From positions 124,001 to 188,000 of the forward strand of contig NZ_JACHJI010000009.1 in the NCBI RefSeq assembly GCF_014203535.1: a stretch of DNA of 64,000 nt. Direction: 5' to 3'. The translations under genes were made by a program, and so were the position numbers. Origin of the DNA: Streptomyces griseomycini. Its GTDB lineage: Bacteria; Actinomycetota; Actinomycetes; Streptomycetales; Streptomycetaceae. Under the pieces are notes generated by a model that was given only the letters and a program-made list of their open reading frames with translations, was not told the DNA's origin and did not search any database. Below are positions 36,041 to 44,206 of this stretch, in pieces; within the stretch, counting starts at the first letter, position 1; the number at the start of each line of letters is the position of its first letter.

Positions 36041-36649
36041 ATGAGGAGCACACGGAATGCCTCCGGCATCAGCGGCGTCACCCCGGACGGTGCCGCCTGG
36101 CTCGCCTCGGCAGGAACGTATCCGCGCAGCACGCTCGCGCACTAGGCGGAGCGCGCGGACGCTCCGGTCGTCCTGCCCTGCGGTGCGGTCTTCGACGTGG
36201 TGAGCACGCCCGCGGTCTTCGGGCGCCGGATGCTGGACCGGATGTGGGACGAGGGGCCGGGCTCCGGGCCGGTGGCGGAGTTCCGGGGCCGGATGCTGCT
36301 GTTCGCGGCGCCGGGGACGGCCCAGCGGCTGCCGGCCCTGCTGGAATGGGAGGAGTGGGACGCGCACGGCCGCCGGCGGGGCCGCACGGGGGCCGTCCCG
36401 CCGCTGCTGTGCCACGGGACCGGCGACGCGGTGACGGTCCCGGCCCTCTCCGGCGGGGCGGCCACCGCCGCCCCGGCCCGCTCCGGCTCGCGCTGGCTGG
36501 TCGCCCCGGACACGCGTCACCCCTGGCTGCCGGGCCCGGAGGTGCTGCTCTGGGCGGCCGTACGGGCGGCCCGCGCGGCCGTGCGGATATCGATTTTTCC
36601 TCCCGCCGACCAGGATGCTAATGTCTACGACGTCAGCAGGCGCCGCTAG
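36041..36649 (+). pseudogene. Primase/polymerase-like gene interrupted by an amber codon
   Basis: Reading from the ATG at 36041 gives a plausible protein that stops at TAG 36143-36145 (codon 35). The same frame then continues for 168 codons with full coding character (AERADAPVVLPCG, PPLLCHGTGDAVTVP, WLVAPDTRHPWLPGPEVLLW) to a TAG at 36647-36649, inside the tRNA-Lys acceptor/D-arm. The pattern resembles N-terminally primase-polymerase-like Streptomyces proteins found next to tRNA genes. One base change (TGG to TAG) would explain it. A sequencing error or an internal start such as the ATG at 36197 are alternatives. Confidence 0.6.
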
Positions 36650-36713
36650 CTCAGTTGGTTAGAGCAGCTGACTCTTAATCAGCGGGTCCGGGGTTCGAGT
36701 CCCTGGCGGCGCA
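36640..36713 (+). tRNA. tRNA-Lys (CUU), copy 1
   Basis: 74 nt with acceptor stem GCGCCGC/GCGGCGC, anticodon CTT in loop CTCTTAA, standard T-arm and discriminator A at 36713. CCA is not encoded. Identical to the copies at 51098 and 54825. The 3' end of the broken primase-like frame runs 10 nt into it. Confidence 0.98.
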
Positions 36714-36719
36714 CGACAC

Positions 36720-36753
36720 GGGAAGGCCTCCTGCGAGAGCGGGGGGTCTTTCT
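36720..36753 (+). terminator. Probable terminator of tRNA-Lys copy 1
   Basis: A 12-bp stem with several G-U pairs (36720-36731 with 36742-36753) begins 7 nt after the tRNA. It is imperfect compared with the hairpins of the other two copies. Confidence 0.6.
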
Positions 36754-36775
36754 CGTGCGCGCGTCCCGCCGGCGA

Positions 36776-38095
36776 TCACCGGGTGGTGATCTTCACCGTC
36801 CACGCCCCCGACGCCGTGCGCCCCTCCACCTCCACCCGTACGGACTCACCCGGCACCGTGAAGCTCTCCCCGAGGGCGACCGGGGCGTCGGCGAGGGGCG
36901 GGTAGACCGAGTCCCCCCAGCAGGCCTCGGTGTGCGGGTGGGCGTCGACGACCTCGATGGGGCCGCCGCCGGACTGGGTGCCGCTGCTCACCCGGTAGAC
37001 CAGCACCCCCGGCCGGCAGGCCGCCGCGTCGTTGCCGACCGGGCCGCGGACCTCGAAGGCGAGCACGCTGTCGGCCCCGGTGCGCACGACCGCGAGCTTG
37101 ACGCCCCGGCCGAGCCCGAAGGACGGCGTCCCGGCCGCGCCCGTCACCGGCACCCCCGGCCCCGCCCCCAGCGGCTCCAGCGTCAGCCGCACCGGCCCCG
37201 CGTCCTGCACGCACCGCACCTGCCGGGGCTCCAGCCAGCCCAGCTTCCACTTGTGCCAGCCGAACAGGTCGGGCGCGAGGGCGAACTGGCTGCCCATCAG
37301 GTCCCAGTCGCCGACGTGGGTGTCCCAGTCGCCCTTGCCGTCCACGGGCCGGTGGTAGAGGTCGGGCAGGTCGAAGACGTGCCCGGTCTCGTGGGCGAGG
37401 ACCAGCCGGTCCGGGGGGTGGTTCTCGAAGACGGTGACGACCCGGCGGATGTCGGTGCCGTCGGCCCGCAGCGGGGTGTCCAGGTTGACGACCTTCGTGG
37501 CGTCGGAGTCCACGCCCGGCGCGTCCGGGTCGGCGACGAGGTACACGATGTCGTACCGCGAGAAGTCGACCTGCCCGTCGGTCACCGCGAGCGCGTCGCG
37601 CAGGTAGGCCGCCCGGTCGGAGACGGACCAGTCGCGCCGTATGGCGTACGCCGTGGACGGGCGCGGCATCCGGATCCAGTGGCGCAGGGCGTGCGGCCGC
37701 AGCGTGAACCTGCCGTAGGAGGCCCGCCGGAAGAAGTCGCTCGTGGCCGGGAAGTGGTCGGCGGCGAGCTCCTCGGGCGTGGTCAGGGGGTGGGAGTCCG
37801 GGAAGGACAGGAAGACCATCACCGCGTCCAGCCGGCGGGCCGGGCGGGGATAGGCGGTGTTCCAGGTGTCCAGGCCCTCGGAGTGGTGCGCGTCGGTGCG
37901 GGTCAGGGCGCAGGGCGCCGCGGAGAAGGGCTCGGAGGCGGTGGGGACGGTCACCATCGAGGTCGCCGCGAGCGCCGACATGGTGGTGCACATCGCCGCC
38001 GTGCTGCGCAGCCGGGGCCGTACACCCGGACGGCTCAGTCCCCGGAGGGCTTCCCGGCCGAGTCCTCGTCCTCTCAGGGGGAGCTGACGCGGCAC
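36776..38095 (-). CDS. Secreted M6-like zinc metalloprotease
   Basis: 439 residues. The N-terminus is arginine-rich with a weak hydrophobic segment (MCTTMSALAATSMVTVPTASE), probably a signal peptide. The zinc motif is LAHETGHVFDLPDLY (HExxH plus downstream Asp), as in immune-inhibitor-A-like peptidases, followed by GDWDLMGSQF (Met-turn-like). A beta-rich C-terminal domain covers about 290-439. The GTG at 38095 was chosen because GGAGG lies 5 nt upstream. It is divergent from cdgA. Confidence 0.83.
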   Translation of the reverse strand: MPRQLPLRGRGLGREALRGLSRPGVRPRLRSTAAMCTTMSALAATSMVTVPTASEPFSAAPCALTRTDAHHSEGLDTWNTAYPRPARRLDAVMVFLSFPDSHPLTTPEELAADHFPATSDFFRRASYGRFTLRPHALRHWIRMPRPSTAYAIRRDWSVSDRAAYLRDALAVTDGQVDFSRYDIVYLVADPDAPGVDSDATKVVNLDTPLRADGTDIRRVVTVFENHPPDRLVLAHETGHVFDLPDLYHRPVDGKGDWDTHVGDWDLMGSQFALAPDLFGWHKWKLGWLEPRQVRCVQDAGPVRLTLEPLGAGPGVPVTGAAGTPSFGLGRGVKLAVVRTGADSVLAFEVRGPVGNDAAACRPGVLVYRVSSGTQSGGGPIEVVDAHPHTEACWGDSVYPPLADAPVALGESFTVPGESVRVEVEGRTASGAWTVKITTR

Positions 38096-38427
38096 GGGGA
38101 CCTCCGGGAGACGGTTCGCGGGACACCGCACCCAGAGTGTGTGTGTTTGTCGTATTTCGCCCTGTTCAGTTGCACCGGACGGGTGAGAAAGCCGGGCCTT
38201 CCCGCCGGGGCCGGTCCCCGGGGTCCCCGGGCAACCCCGACCGCTCACGGAACGTCACAACTGGTCGGAGGCCTGTCGAAGCCGTCCATCGGCGGACGGA
38301 AACGATCAGGAAGAGATGCGGGAGCGCCCCGGAGGCCGGACAGTGTCTGGAAGGGCCTGACGTCGGCCTCTATGATCGGCAGACTTTCCTGCACGGACAG
38401 CGAACGAGTGCACTGCGGGAGCGAGCG
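38096..38427. promoter_or_regulatory. Divergent region between the metalloprotease gene and cdgA
   Basis: 332 bp without a gene. It should hold both promoters. No clear hairpin. The cdgA ribosome site CGGGAG ends it. A BldD-like palindrome lies just past its right edge, inside the first codons of cdgA. Confidence 0.55.
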
Positions 38428-40350
38428 GTGAGCGGAACGTCCGAAGGGCCGGCGCCCGCAACGGATCTCGACCGGCCAGTCGTCACAGAGAGTGAGACCG
38501 TCACGTCTTCCCGTACCGCGTCCCCGCCACCCCCGCCCTCTCCGTCATCGCCGTCGCCCCCGTCGTTCCCGTCGTCCTCCGCCTCCTCCTCGCCTCCCCC
38601 GCCCCTCCCGCCCTCGGCGTACCGCGCCGCCTTCGCGGTCGCGCCGCTCGCCATGGCCGTGGTCGACCGCGAGGGCACGGTGGTCAGTGCCAACGCCGGC
38701 CTCGCCACCCTGCTGGGCGGCGACCCGGACACCCTGACCGGGGCCGTCGCCGCCGATCTGGTGGACCTCTCCTCCGACGCCCGGGTCTGGCACGCCTACC
38801 GCGAGGTGCTGCGCGGACGGCGGGCGAAGCTGCGCTGCACGCGCCGGCTGAAGCACCCCGAGGGGCACACGCTGTGGGTGCGGGTGACGGTCGCCCCGCT
38901 GCCCGCCGACGACGGGGGCGTGCTGCTCTCGGTCGCCGACATCAGCGCCCGCCGGGAACTCCAGGCGCGGCTGCGGCACTCGCGGATGCACGACCCGGTG
39001 ACCCGGCTGCCCAACCGCACCCTGTTCTTCGAACGGCTGACGGCCGCCCTGGAGGCGGAGTCGTACGAACACAGCGGCAGCGGCCGGATCGGGCTGTGCT
39101 ACCTGGACCTGGACGGGTTCAAGGCCGTCAACGACACCCTCGGCCACCACGTGGGCGACCGGCTGCTGGCCGCCGTCGCCGAGCGCCTGGCGCGCTGCGC
39201 GCAGGAGGCCGGCCGGACCAGGGCCGGCACCCCGCTGGTGGCCCGGCTCGGCGGGGACGAGTTCGCCCTGCTGGTCGAGGACTCCACCGGCACCGAGCAG
39301 CTCGCCGACCTCGCCGAGTCGGTCCTCGAGGCGATCCAGGCCCCCTTCGACCTCTCCGGCCAGCGGCTGTCGGTCTCCGCGTCCATCGGGGTGGTCGAGC
39401 GGCACGCCGCCGGGACCACGCCCACCGCGCTGATGCAGGCCGCCGACACCACGCTGTACTGGGCGAAGGCCGACGGCAAGGCCCGCTGGACGCTGTTCGA
39501 CCCGGAGCGCAACGCCCACCGGGTGACCCGTCAGGCCCTCGCCTCCACCCTCCGCCCGGCCATCGAACGGGGCGAGTTCGCGCTGGAGTACCAGCCGCTG
39601 GTCGGCATGGAGGACGACCGGGTGCACGGTGTGGAGGCCCTGCTCCGCTGGAACCACCCGCGGTTCGGCACCCTGACGCCGAATCGGTTCATCGGACTCG
39701 CGGAGGAGGACGGCTCGATCGTGCCGCTCGGCCGCTGGGTGCTGCGCACCGCCTGCCGCCAGGCCCGCCGCTGGCAGGAGGAGCACCCGGACGAGCCGCC
39801 GATCTTCGTCAGCGTGAACGTGGCGGTCCGTCAGGTCTGGGACTCCGACCTGGTGGCGGACGTCGCCGGGACCCTGGCGGACACGGGCCTCGCGCCGCAG
39901 CTGCTCCAGCTGGAGCTGACGGAGTCGGCGGTGATGGGCTCCTCCGGCCGGCCGCTCCAGGCCCTGAAGGCGCTCAGCGACATGGGTGTGCGCATCGCCA
40001 TCGACGACTTCGGCACCGGCTACTCGAACCTGGCCTACCTCAGCCGGCTGCCGGTGTCGGTGCTGAAGCTGGACGGCTCCTTCGTCCGGGGCTTCCGGTA
40101 CGAGGAGCGCGCCGCCGCCCTGCCGAACCCGGCCGACGAGGTGATCGTCGAGGCGATGGTCCAGCTCGCCCACCGGCTCGGCCTCACGGTCACCGCGGAG
40201 TGCGTGGAGACCTCGGCGCAGGCCACCCGGCTGCGCCGGATCGGGTGCGACACCGGCCAGGGGTGGCTGTACTCCCGTCCGGTGCCGCCGGACCGCATCT
40301 CCGAGCTGCTGGGCACGCCCGGGGTTCAGTCGAGGGCCGGCAACCCGTAG
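38428..40350 (+). CDS. cdgA: PAS-GGDEF-EAL cyclic-di-GMP enzyme CdgA
   Basis: 640 residues. A Ser/Pro-rich disordered N-terminus (about 30-63) precedes a PAS domain (about 65-175), GGDEF (about 185-340, intact GGDEF at 275-279, no RxxD inhibitory site before it) and EAL (about 370-620, EALLRW and DDFGTGYSNLAYL intact). Both diguanylate cyclase and phosphodiesterase signatures are complete, so it could make or break c-di-GMP. By domain order and position it matches Streptomyces CdgA, a BldD-regulated controller of development. The GTG at 38428 has GGGAG upstream. Its end overlaps the convergent gene by 25 nt. Confidence 0.92.
   Translation: MSGTSEGPAPATDLDRPVVTESETVTSSRTASPPPPPSPSSPSPPSFPSSSASSSPPPPLPPSAYRAAFAVAPLAMAVVDREGTVVSANAGLATLLGGDPDTLTGAVAADLVDLSSDARVWHAYREVLRGRRAKLRCTRRLKHPEGHTLWVRVTVAPLPADDGGVLLSVADISARRELQARLRHSRMHDPVTRLPNRTLFFERLTAALEAESYEHSGSGRIGLCYLDLDGFKAVNDTLGHHVGDRLLAAVAERLARCAQEAGRTRAGTPLVARLGGDEFALLVEDSTGTEQLADLAESVLEAIQAPFDLSGQRLSVSASIGVVERHAAGTTPTALMQAADTTLYWAKADGKARWTLFDPERNAHRVTRQALASTLRPAIERGEFALEYQPLVGMEDDRVHGVEALLRWNHPRFGTLTPNRFIGLAEEDGSIVPLGRWVLRTACRQARRWQEEHPDEPPIFVSVNVAVRQVWDSDLVADVAGTLADTGLAPQLLQLELTESAVMGSSGRPLQALKALSDMGVRIAIDDFGTGYSNLAYLSRLPVSVLKLDGSFVRGFRYEERAAALPNPADEVIVEAMVQLAHRLGLTVTAECVETSAQATRLRRIGCDTGQGWLYSRPVPPDRISELLGTPGVQSRAGNP
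38482..38496. promoter_or_regulatory. Candidate BldD-binding palindrome in the 5' part of cdgA
   Basis: GTCACAGAGAGTGAG matches the published BldD consensus nTnACnCwGnGTnAn at 8 of 9 defined positions. cdgA is a known BldD target in Streptomyces. The site is about 54 nt inside the predicted coding sequence, so either BldD binds within the gene or the true start is different. Confidence 0.5.
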
Positions 40351-41426
40351 GAGTCGGCGATGAGTTCGTAGGAGCGCAGCCGCACCTCGCCGCTGTGCGC
40401 GTTGGCCGTGATCATCAGCTCGTCGGCGCCGGTGCGCTTCTGCAGGTCGTCCAGTCCGGCGCGGACCTCGTCCGGGGTGCCGTGGACGACGTTGGCGTTC
40501 CAGGAGTCGACGAACTCCCGCTCCATGGGGGTGAAGGGGTACGCCTCCGCCTCCTCGGGGGTGGGGACCAGGCCCGGGCGGCCGGTGCGCAGCCGGACCA
40601 TGTTCAGCGCGGCGGCCAGCACCTGCCGGCGGGCCTCCTTCTCGTCCTCGGTCGCGAGCGCGGAGACGCCGATCAGGGCATAGGGCGCGTCGAGGACCTC
40701 GCTGGGCCGGAAGGTCTCGCGGTACAGGTCCAGCGCGGGAACGGTGTTCTGCGCCGAGAAGTGGTGGGCGAAGGCGAACGGCAGACCGAGCATGCCGGCC
40801 AGCCGGGCGCTGAACCCGGAGGAGCCGAGCAGCCAGATCGGCGGGCGGTGCGGGGACTGCACCCCGCCGGGCGAGGTGGCCTGCACCGGTCCGGGGACGG
40901 CGTGGATCCGGCCGTAGGGGTGTCCGTCGGGGAAGTCGTCGTCGAGGAAGCGGGTGAGCTCGGCGAGCTGCTGGGGGAAGTCGTCGGCGCCCTCGTTCAG
41001 CCGATCGGTGCGGCGCAGGGCGGCCGCCGTGGCGCCGTCGGTGCCGGGGGCGCGGCCGAGGCCGAGGTCGATCCGCCCCGGGGCCATGGCCTCCAGGGTG
41101 CCGAACTGCTCGGCGATGACGAGCGGGGCGTGGTTGGGCAGCATCACGCCGCCGGAGCCGAGCCGTATGCGGTCGGTGTGGGCGGCGAGGTGGGCCAGGA
41201 TCACGGCCGGGGACGAGGAGGCCACGCCCGGCATGGAGTGGTGCTCGGCGACCCAGTAGCGGTGGTAGCCGCGCGACTCCGCGAGGCGGGAGAGGGCGAC
41301 GCTGGTGCGCAGGGCGTCGCTCGCGGTCCGGCCCGCGCCGACGGTCACCAGGTCCAGCACCGAGAGCGGGACGGGTGCGGTGCCGTGGGCGGTGCCCCGG
41401 ATCTCCTCTGCGGTGTCTGCGGCCAT
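40326..41426 (-). CDS. Luciferase-like flavin-dependent monooxygenase (LLM class)
   Basis: 366 residues of the bacterial luciferase-like family, using FMNH2 or F420 with unknown substrate. Typical features are VPLSVLDLVTVGAGRTASDALR at the N-terminus (seen in the YhbW/MsnO8 subgroup), RYWVAEHHSMPGVASSSPAV, and GRIDLGLGRAPGTD. The ATG at 41426 has GGAGG upstream. The 3' ends of this gene and cdgA overlap by 25 nt in opposite directions. Confidence 0.88.
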   Translation of the reverse strand: MAADTAEEIRGTAHGTAPVPLSVLDLVTVGAGRTASDALRTSVALSRLAESRGYHRYWVAEHHSMPGVASSSPAVILAHLAAHTDRIRLGSGGVMLPNHAPLVIAEQFGTLEAMAPGRIDLGLGRAPGTDGATAAALRRTDRLNEGADDFPQQLAELTRFLDDDFPDGHPYGRIHAVPGPVQATSPGGVQSPHRPPIWLLGSSGFSARLAGMLGLPFAFAHHFSAQNTVPALDLYRETFRPSEVLDAPYALIGVSALATEDEKEARRQVLAAALNMVRLRTGRPGLVPTPEEAEAYPFTPMEREFVDSWNANVVHGTPDEVRAGLDDLQKRTGADELMITANAHSGEVRLRSYELIADSYGLPALD

Positions 41427-41569
41427 GGTGGTGGTGCCTCCTGTCGGGTGCGACGTTCGCTCACGACGCAACGGGAGGGCGCCCCCGGTTATTCCCCTCC
41501 GTTCCCTCCGGCCACGCGTCACGGTCGACCGGGTGCGGGCGTGCGTGTGCGCGTCGGCCGGTCCTGCGG

Positions 41570-41575
41570 TATGAT
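41570..41575 (+). promoter_or_regulatory. -10 element TATGAT of a possible small RNA
   Basis: TATGAT is close to the vegetative -10 consensus and stands out in this GC-rich sequence. A convincing -35 is not seen. Transcription would start near 41582. Confidence 0.45.
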
Positions 41576-41581
41576 CATCCT

Positions 41582-41730
41582 GCCTGGTCACGGGAACAAC
41601 ACCCGGTGGTCGGCAATGCGTTGGTGGTCCAAGGAAAGACGCCCCACTTCCTGTGGGGAGATGCAGGTGCAAGGCCTGCCCGGCGCTCGACGAGAACCCC
41701 GGCCCCGCTCCCGCGGGACCGGGGTTCTTC
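41582..41730 (+). ncRNA. Candidate independent small RNA
   Basis: A stretch of about 150 nt between a TATGAT -10 box and an intrinsic terminator, with no coding potential. It contains a 6-bp hairpin CCCCAC/GTGGGG at about 41642-41657, a 5-bp GCAGG/CCTGC hairpin just after it, and two GGTGGTC repeats at about 41605 and 41623. I cannot match it to a known riboswitch or RNA family from memory. The terminator could instead belong to the minus-strand lipoprotein gene. Confidence 0.4.
41693..41728. terminator. Hairpin terminator near the lipoprotein gene
   Basis: A perfect 10-bp inverted repeat (41693-41702 and 41719-41728) followed on the plus strand by TTC. It lies 68 nt past the minus-strand lipoprotein stop and at the end of the candidate RNA. 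Confidence 0.7.
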
Positions 41731-41795
41731 CGTGTCCGCCGCGTCCGCGCGGACCGGGGCGAGCGCGCCGCCCCGGTCGCACGGCAGGGCGCGGA

Positions 41796-42596
41796 TCAGC
41801 CGAGCTTGGCCTCCTGCGCCTCGATGACGGCGGTCGGCTGCCCGAACGCCTCGCCCCGGCCGACCGCCGCGATGTTGAAGGACGAGAATCCGGCGAGCGT
41901 GGTGCCCTGCCGGAAGACGACGACCTTCGTCTCGGCGGGGGTGCCGTCCAGCTCGGTCCCCACCGTCCAGGCGACGGCGTCCTCACCGGCGGCGAGCTTC
42001 TCCTCGGTGACCTTGGTGATCTGCTGCTTCTCCCCGTCGGCCGTCATGGCGAAGCCCCCGGCGCACTTCTCGCCGGCCTCCCTCAGCGTGTCGAGGGTGC
42101 GCTGCGCGCCGTCGGCGTCGTAGGACCACAGGGAGGTCATCGTCTTGGTGATGTCGAGGGAGGCGAGCGCGGCCTCCTCGGCCTCCTCCTCCGTCATCTC
42201 CGCGAGCTCCTCCACCGAGGGCAGGCCCTTCCCGGCCGCCGCGGACTCCTGGGTGACGAGGCGCTGGGCGCTCGCCGCCGGCTCGCCCGCCGGCTGGGCC
42301 GACAGCACCCGGGCGACGGGCTCGCACTCGGCCTGCTCGGCGGAGACGGAGCCGGGCGCGAAGACGTCGTCCTTCCCCGGCTTGCGGACCTCGTGGTCCT
42401 CGAGGTCGGCGGTGGTGAGCACGAGCTTCTCCAGTTCGCCGGCGGTCAGCGCCTTCGCCGCCGGCTTGCCGGACCCGCCGTCCTTCGCCTTCGTGTCGCC
42501 ACCGTCCCGGTCGCTCCCGCCGCAGGCGGTGACCACCAGGGCGAGGGCGGCCGCGGAAGCGGTCAGGACGGTACGCCGTACGGCGGTGGTTCGCAT
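41796..42596 (-). CDS. Lipoprotein of unknown function
   Basis: 266 residues with a lipoprotein signal peptide (VLTASAAALALVVTACGG; lipid Cys near residue 25), a Gly/Asp/Lys-rich linker and an exposed domain with two conserved-looking Cys (AECEPVARVL and GEKCAGGFAM) that may form a disulfide. No known catalytic motif. The ATG at 42596 follows GGGAGAG. Its strand fits the neighbouring minus-strand genes. Confidence 0.78.
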   Translation of the reverse strand: MRTTAVRRTVLTASAAALALVVTACGGSDRDGGDTKAKDGGSGKPAAKALTAGELEKLVLTTADLEDHEVRKPGKDDVFAPGSVSAEQAECEPVARVLSAQPAGEPAASAQRLVTQESAAAGKGLPSVEELAEMTEEEAEEAALASLDITKTMTSLWSYDADGAQRTLDTLREAGEKCAGGFAMTADGEKQQITKVTEEKLAAGEDAVAWTVGTELDGTPAETKVVVFRQGTTLAGFSSFNIAAVGRGEAFGQPTAVIEAQEAKLG

Positions 42597-42725
42597 GCTC
42601 TCTCCCGTGTCCAGCGTCCTGTGCCCGGGAACGGCACAAGATCACGAGAGCAAGACCGTCATGACCGGGTCGAGGTTGTACCGGCGACGGCCACCGGCCG
42701 CACCCGCGTGGTCACGTCCGCACGA

Positions 42726-43457
42726 TCACACCTGCACGATCGGCTCCCTGGTGAACAGCGCGCCCAGCTCCGGGGCGTTCACCCGGCGGTCGGCCAGGCG
42801 CAGGCACTCCCAGACCGTGACCTGGTTGGCGGTGAGGACCGGCTTGCCCAGCTCCTTCTCCAGGGCCGGGATGTGGGCGACCGTGTGCAGGGCGGCGTCC
42901 GGCAGGAGCAGCGCCTCGGCGTCCGGGGTGTCGGCCCCGCGGGCCAGGGCGAACAGCTCGGCCTCGCCCCAGGTGCCGACCTCCGCCGCCGTGACGATCC
43001 CGGAGCCGCGCACCCGCGTCACCTCCACCCCGCCGGCCCGCAGGAAGTCGGCGAAGAGCGCGGCCACGTCGTCCGGGTAGGTGGCCCCGACGGCGACCCG
43101 CCGCGCCTCGATCTCCCGCACCGCGTGCACGAAGGCGAAGGACGTGGACGACGCGGGCATGCCCGCCGCCAGGGCCAGGGAGCGCACCTGCTCGTGGGCG
43201 CCGTCCCAGCCGTGCACGAAACCGCCGCTGGTGCAGGCCCACACCACGGCGTCGGCGCCCGAGAGCCGCAGGTCCCGCAGCCCGGCCGCCAGCCGCTCGG
43301 GCGAGCCCATCTCCCGCAGCGCGTCCACCCGGCGCGCGTCCTCACCGATGTCGGTGTGCACCAGGTCCACCCGGACGTCGCTGCCCAGCAGCTGTTCGAT
43401 GCGCGGGTAGTCGTCCTCGGCGGAGTGGCCCGGGTAGAGGAATCCCAGTGCGGTCAT
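42726..43457 (-). CDS. EutA-like Asp/Glu racemase-fold protein
   Basis: 243 residues of the maleate isomerase/arylmalonate decarboxylase/EutA group. The first catalytic-type Cys is present in VVWACTSGGF. In the second half the usual Cys of this fold is missing: the site reads LLLPDAALHTVAHI, followed by GKPVLTANQVTVWE. The enzyme may therefore act differently from two-Cys isomerases. The ATG overlaps the upstream broken paralogue by 4 nt. Near the Ehu transporter this suggests a role in ectoine use; that is inference. Confidence 0.8.
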   Translation of the reverse strand: MTALGFLYPGHSAEDDYPRIEQLLGSDVRVDLVHTDIGEDARRVDALREMGSPERLAAGLRDLRLSGADAVVWACTSGGFVHGWDGAHEQVRSLALAAGMPASSTSFAFVHAVREIEARRVAVGATYPDDVAALFADFLRAGGVEVTRVRGSGIVTAAEVGTWGEAELFALARGADTPDAEALLLPDAALHTVAHIPALEKELGKPVLTANQVTVWECLRLADRRVNAPELGALFTREPIVQV

Positions 43458-44137
43458 GACCAGCCTTCCTGCTGCTTCTCTTCCTCCGGCGGTACGGCGC
43501 CGGACGTCTGGCCCGGCAGTACGGTCCCGGAGCGCGCCGACCTGTCGATCAGCGCCTGATACGGTCCCACCGCCCGAGTACCCAATCGGCGCAACGCCGC
43601 CCACACGGTCACCTGGTTGGCCGAGATGACCGGTATGCGCAGCTCCGCCTCGAGCTGCGGGATCACGTCGCAGGTCGGCGGGTTGGTGCAGGAGGGGAAC
43701 GGCGCGTCCGCCGCGCCGGCCCGGCTCACCGCCTCGCTCACCGCGCGCTCGCCCACGACGCCGCCGGCGGAGCTGCCCGACGTACGGGCGTAGGCGACGG
43801 CCTCGGGCGCGACCGCGGTGGGCGTGCGCACCGCGTCCCCGGGGGCCGCGCGCTCGCCGACCAGCCGGGCGAGGTCGAGGCTCACCCCGACCGGCACCTA
43901 CGGCGTCCGGGTGAGGTGCAGCGGCACCTCGTCCGGGACCCGGCGCCGCAGCTCGCGGTCCAGCGCGAAGCCGAAGGGGGCGACGGCGCCGGCACCGCGC
44001 TGCGGGCCCGGTCCGCCGAGGAAGGAGACGTCCACGTCAGCGCCGGCCTCACGCGGGGAGACGGGCACGCAACGGATCGGGGGAGCGCCCGTGTTGACGG
44101 AGGCAGGTCCGGGTGCGAGCGTGGGCGATCCGCGCAT
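43454..44137 (-). pseudogene. Broken EutA/maleate isomerase paralogue
   Basis: From the ATG at 44137 the frame reads ADVDVSFLGG and PFGFALDRELRRRVPDEVPLHLTRTP, then meets TAG at 43900-43898. It continues in the same frame VPVGVSLDLARLV. The motif usually read as YACTSGSF is here YARTSGSS, so the catalytic Cys is lost. A jump from GERAVSEAVSRAGAADAP to FPSCTNPPTCDVIPQLEAEL indicates that a central block of the family (roughly 80 residues) is deleted. The C-terminus is well kept. Three separate lesions make this a true pseudogene, not one sequencing error. Confidence 0.85.
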
Positions 44138-44206
44138 CTCAGACTCCCGGAACACTCCCGGAACGCTCCTGGAGGACACCCGGCCATCCCGGAGGCACGG
44201 CGGCCC

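Larger units (their letters stand above)
41427..41795. other. Intergenic region with a possible small RNA
   Basis: 369 bp between two minus-strand genes. It holds the LLM promoter (minus strand, near 41430-41500), a plus-strand -10 hexamer, a structured GC-rich stretch and a terminator hairpin, listed separately. Confidence 0.6.

Noticed and set aside
41582..41700. Cobalamin, SAM or cyclic-di-GMP riboswitch in the 41.6 kb gap
   Set aside because: I compared the stretch with the remembered core motifs of these riboswitches and found no match; no gene follows on the plus strand to be controlled.
38874..43559. A plus-strand open frame of about 1,560 codons across cdgA and the genes after it
   Set aside because: It runs antisense to the luciferase-like and EutA-like genes and off-frame through cdgA; no family features.
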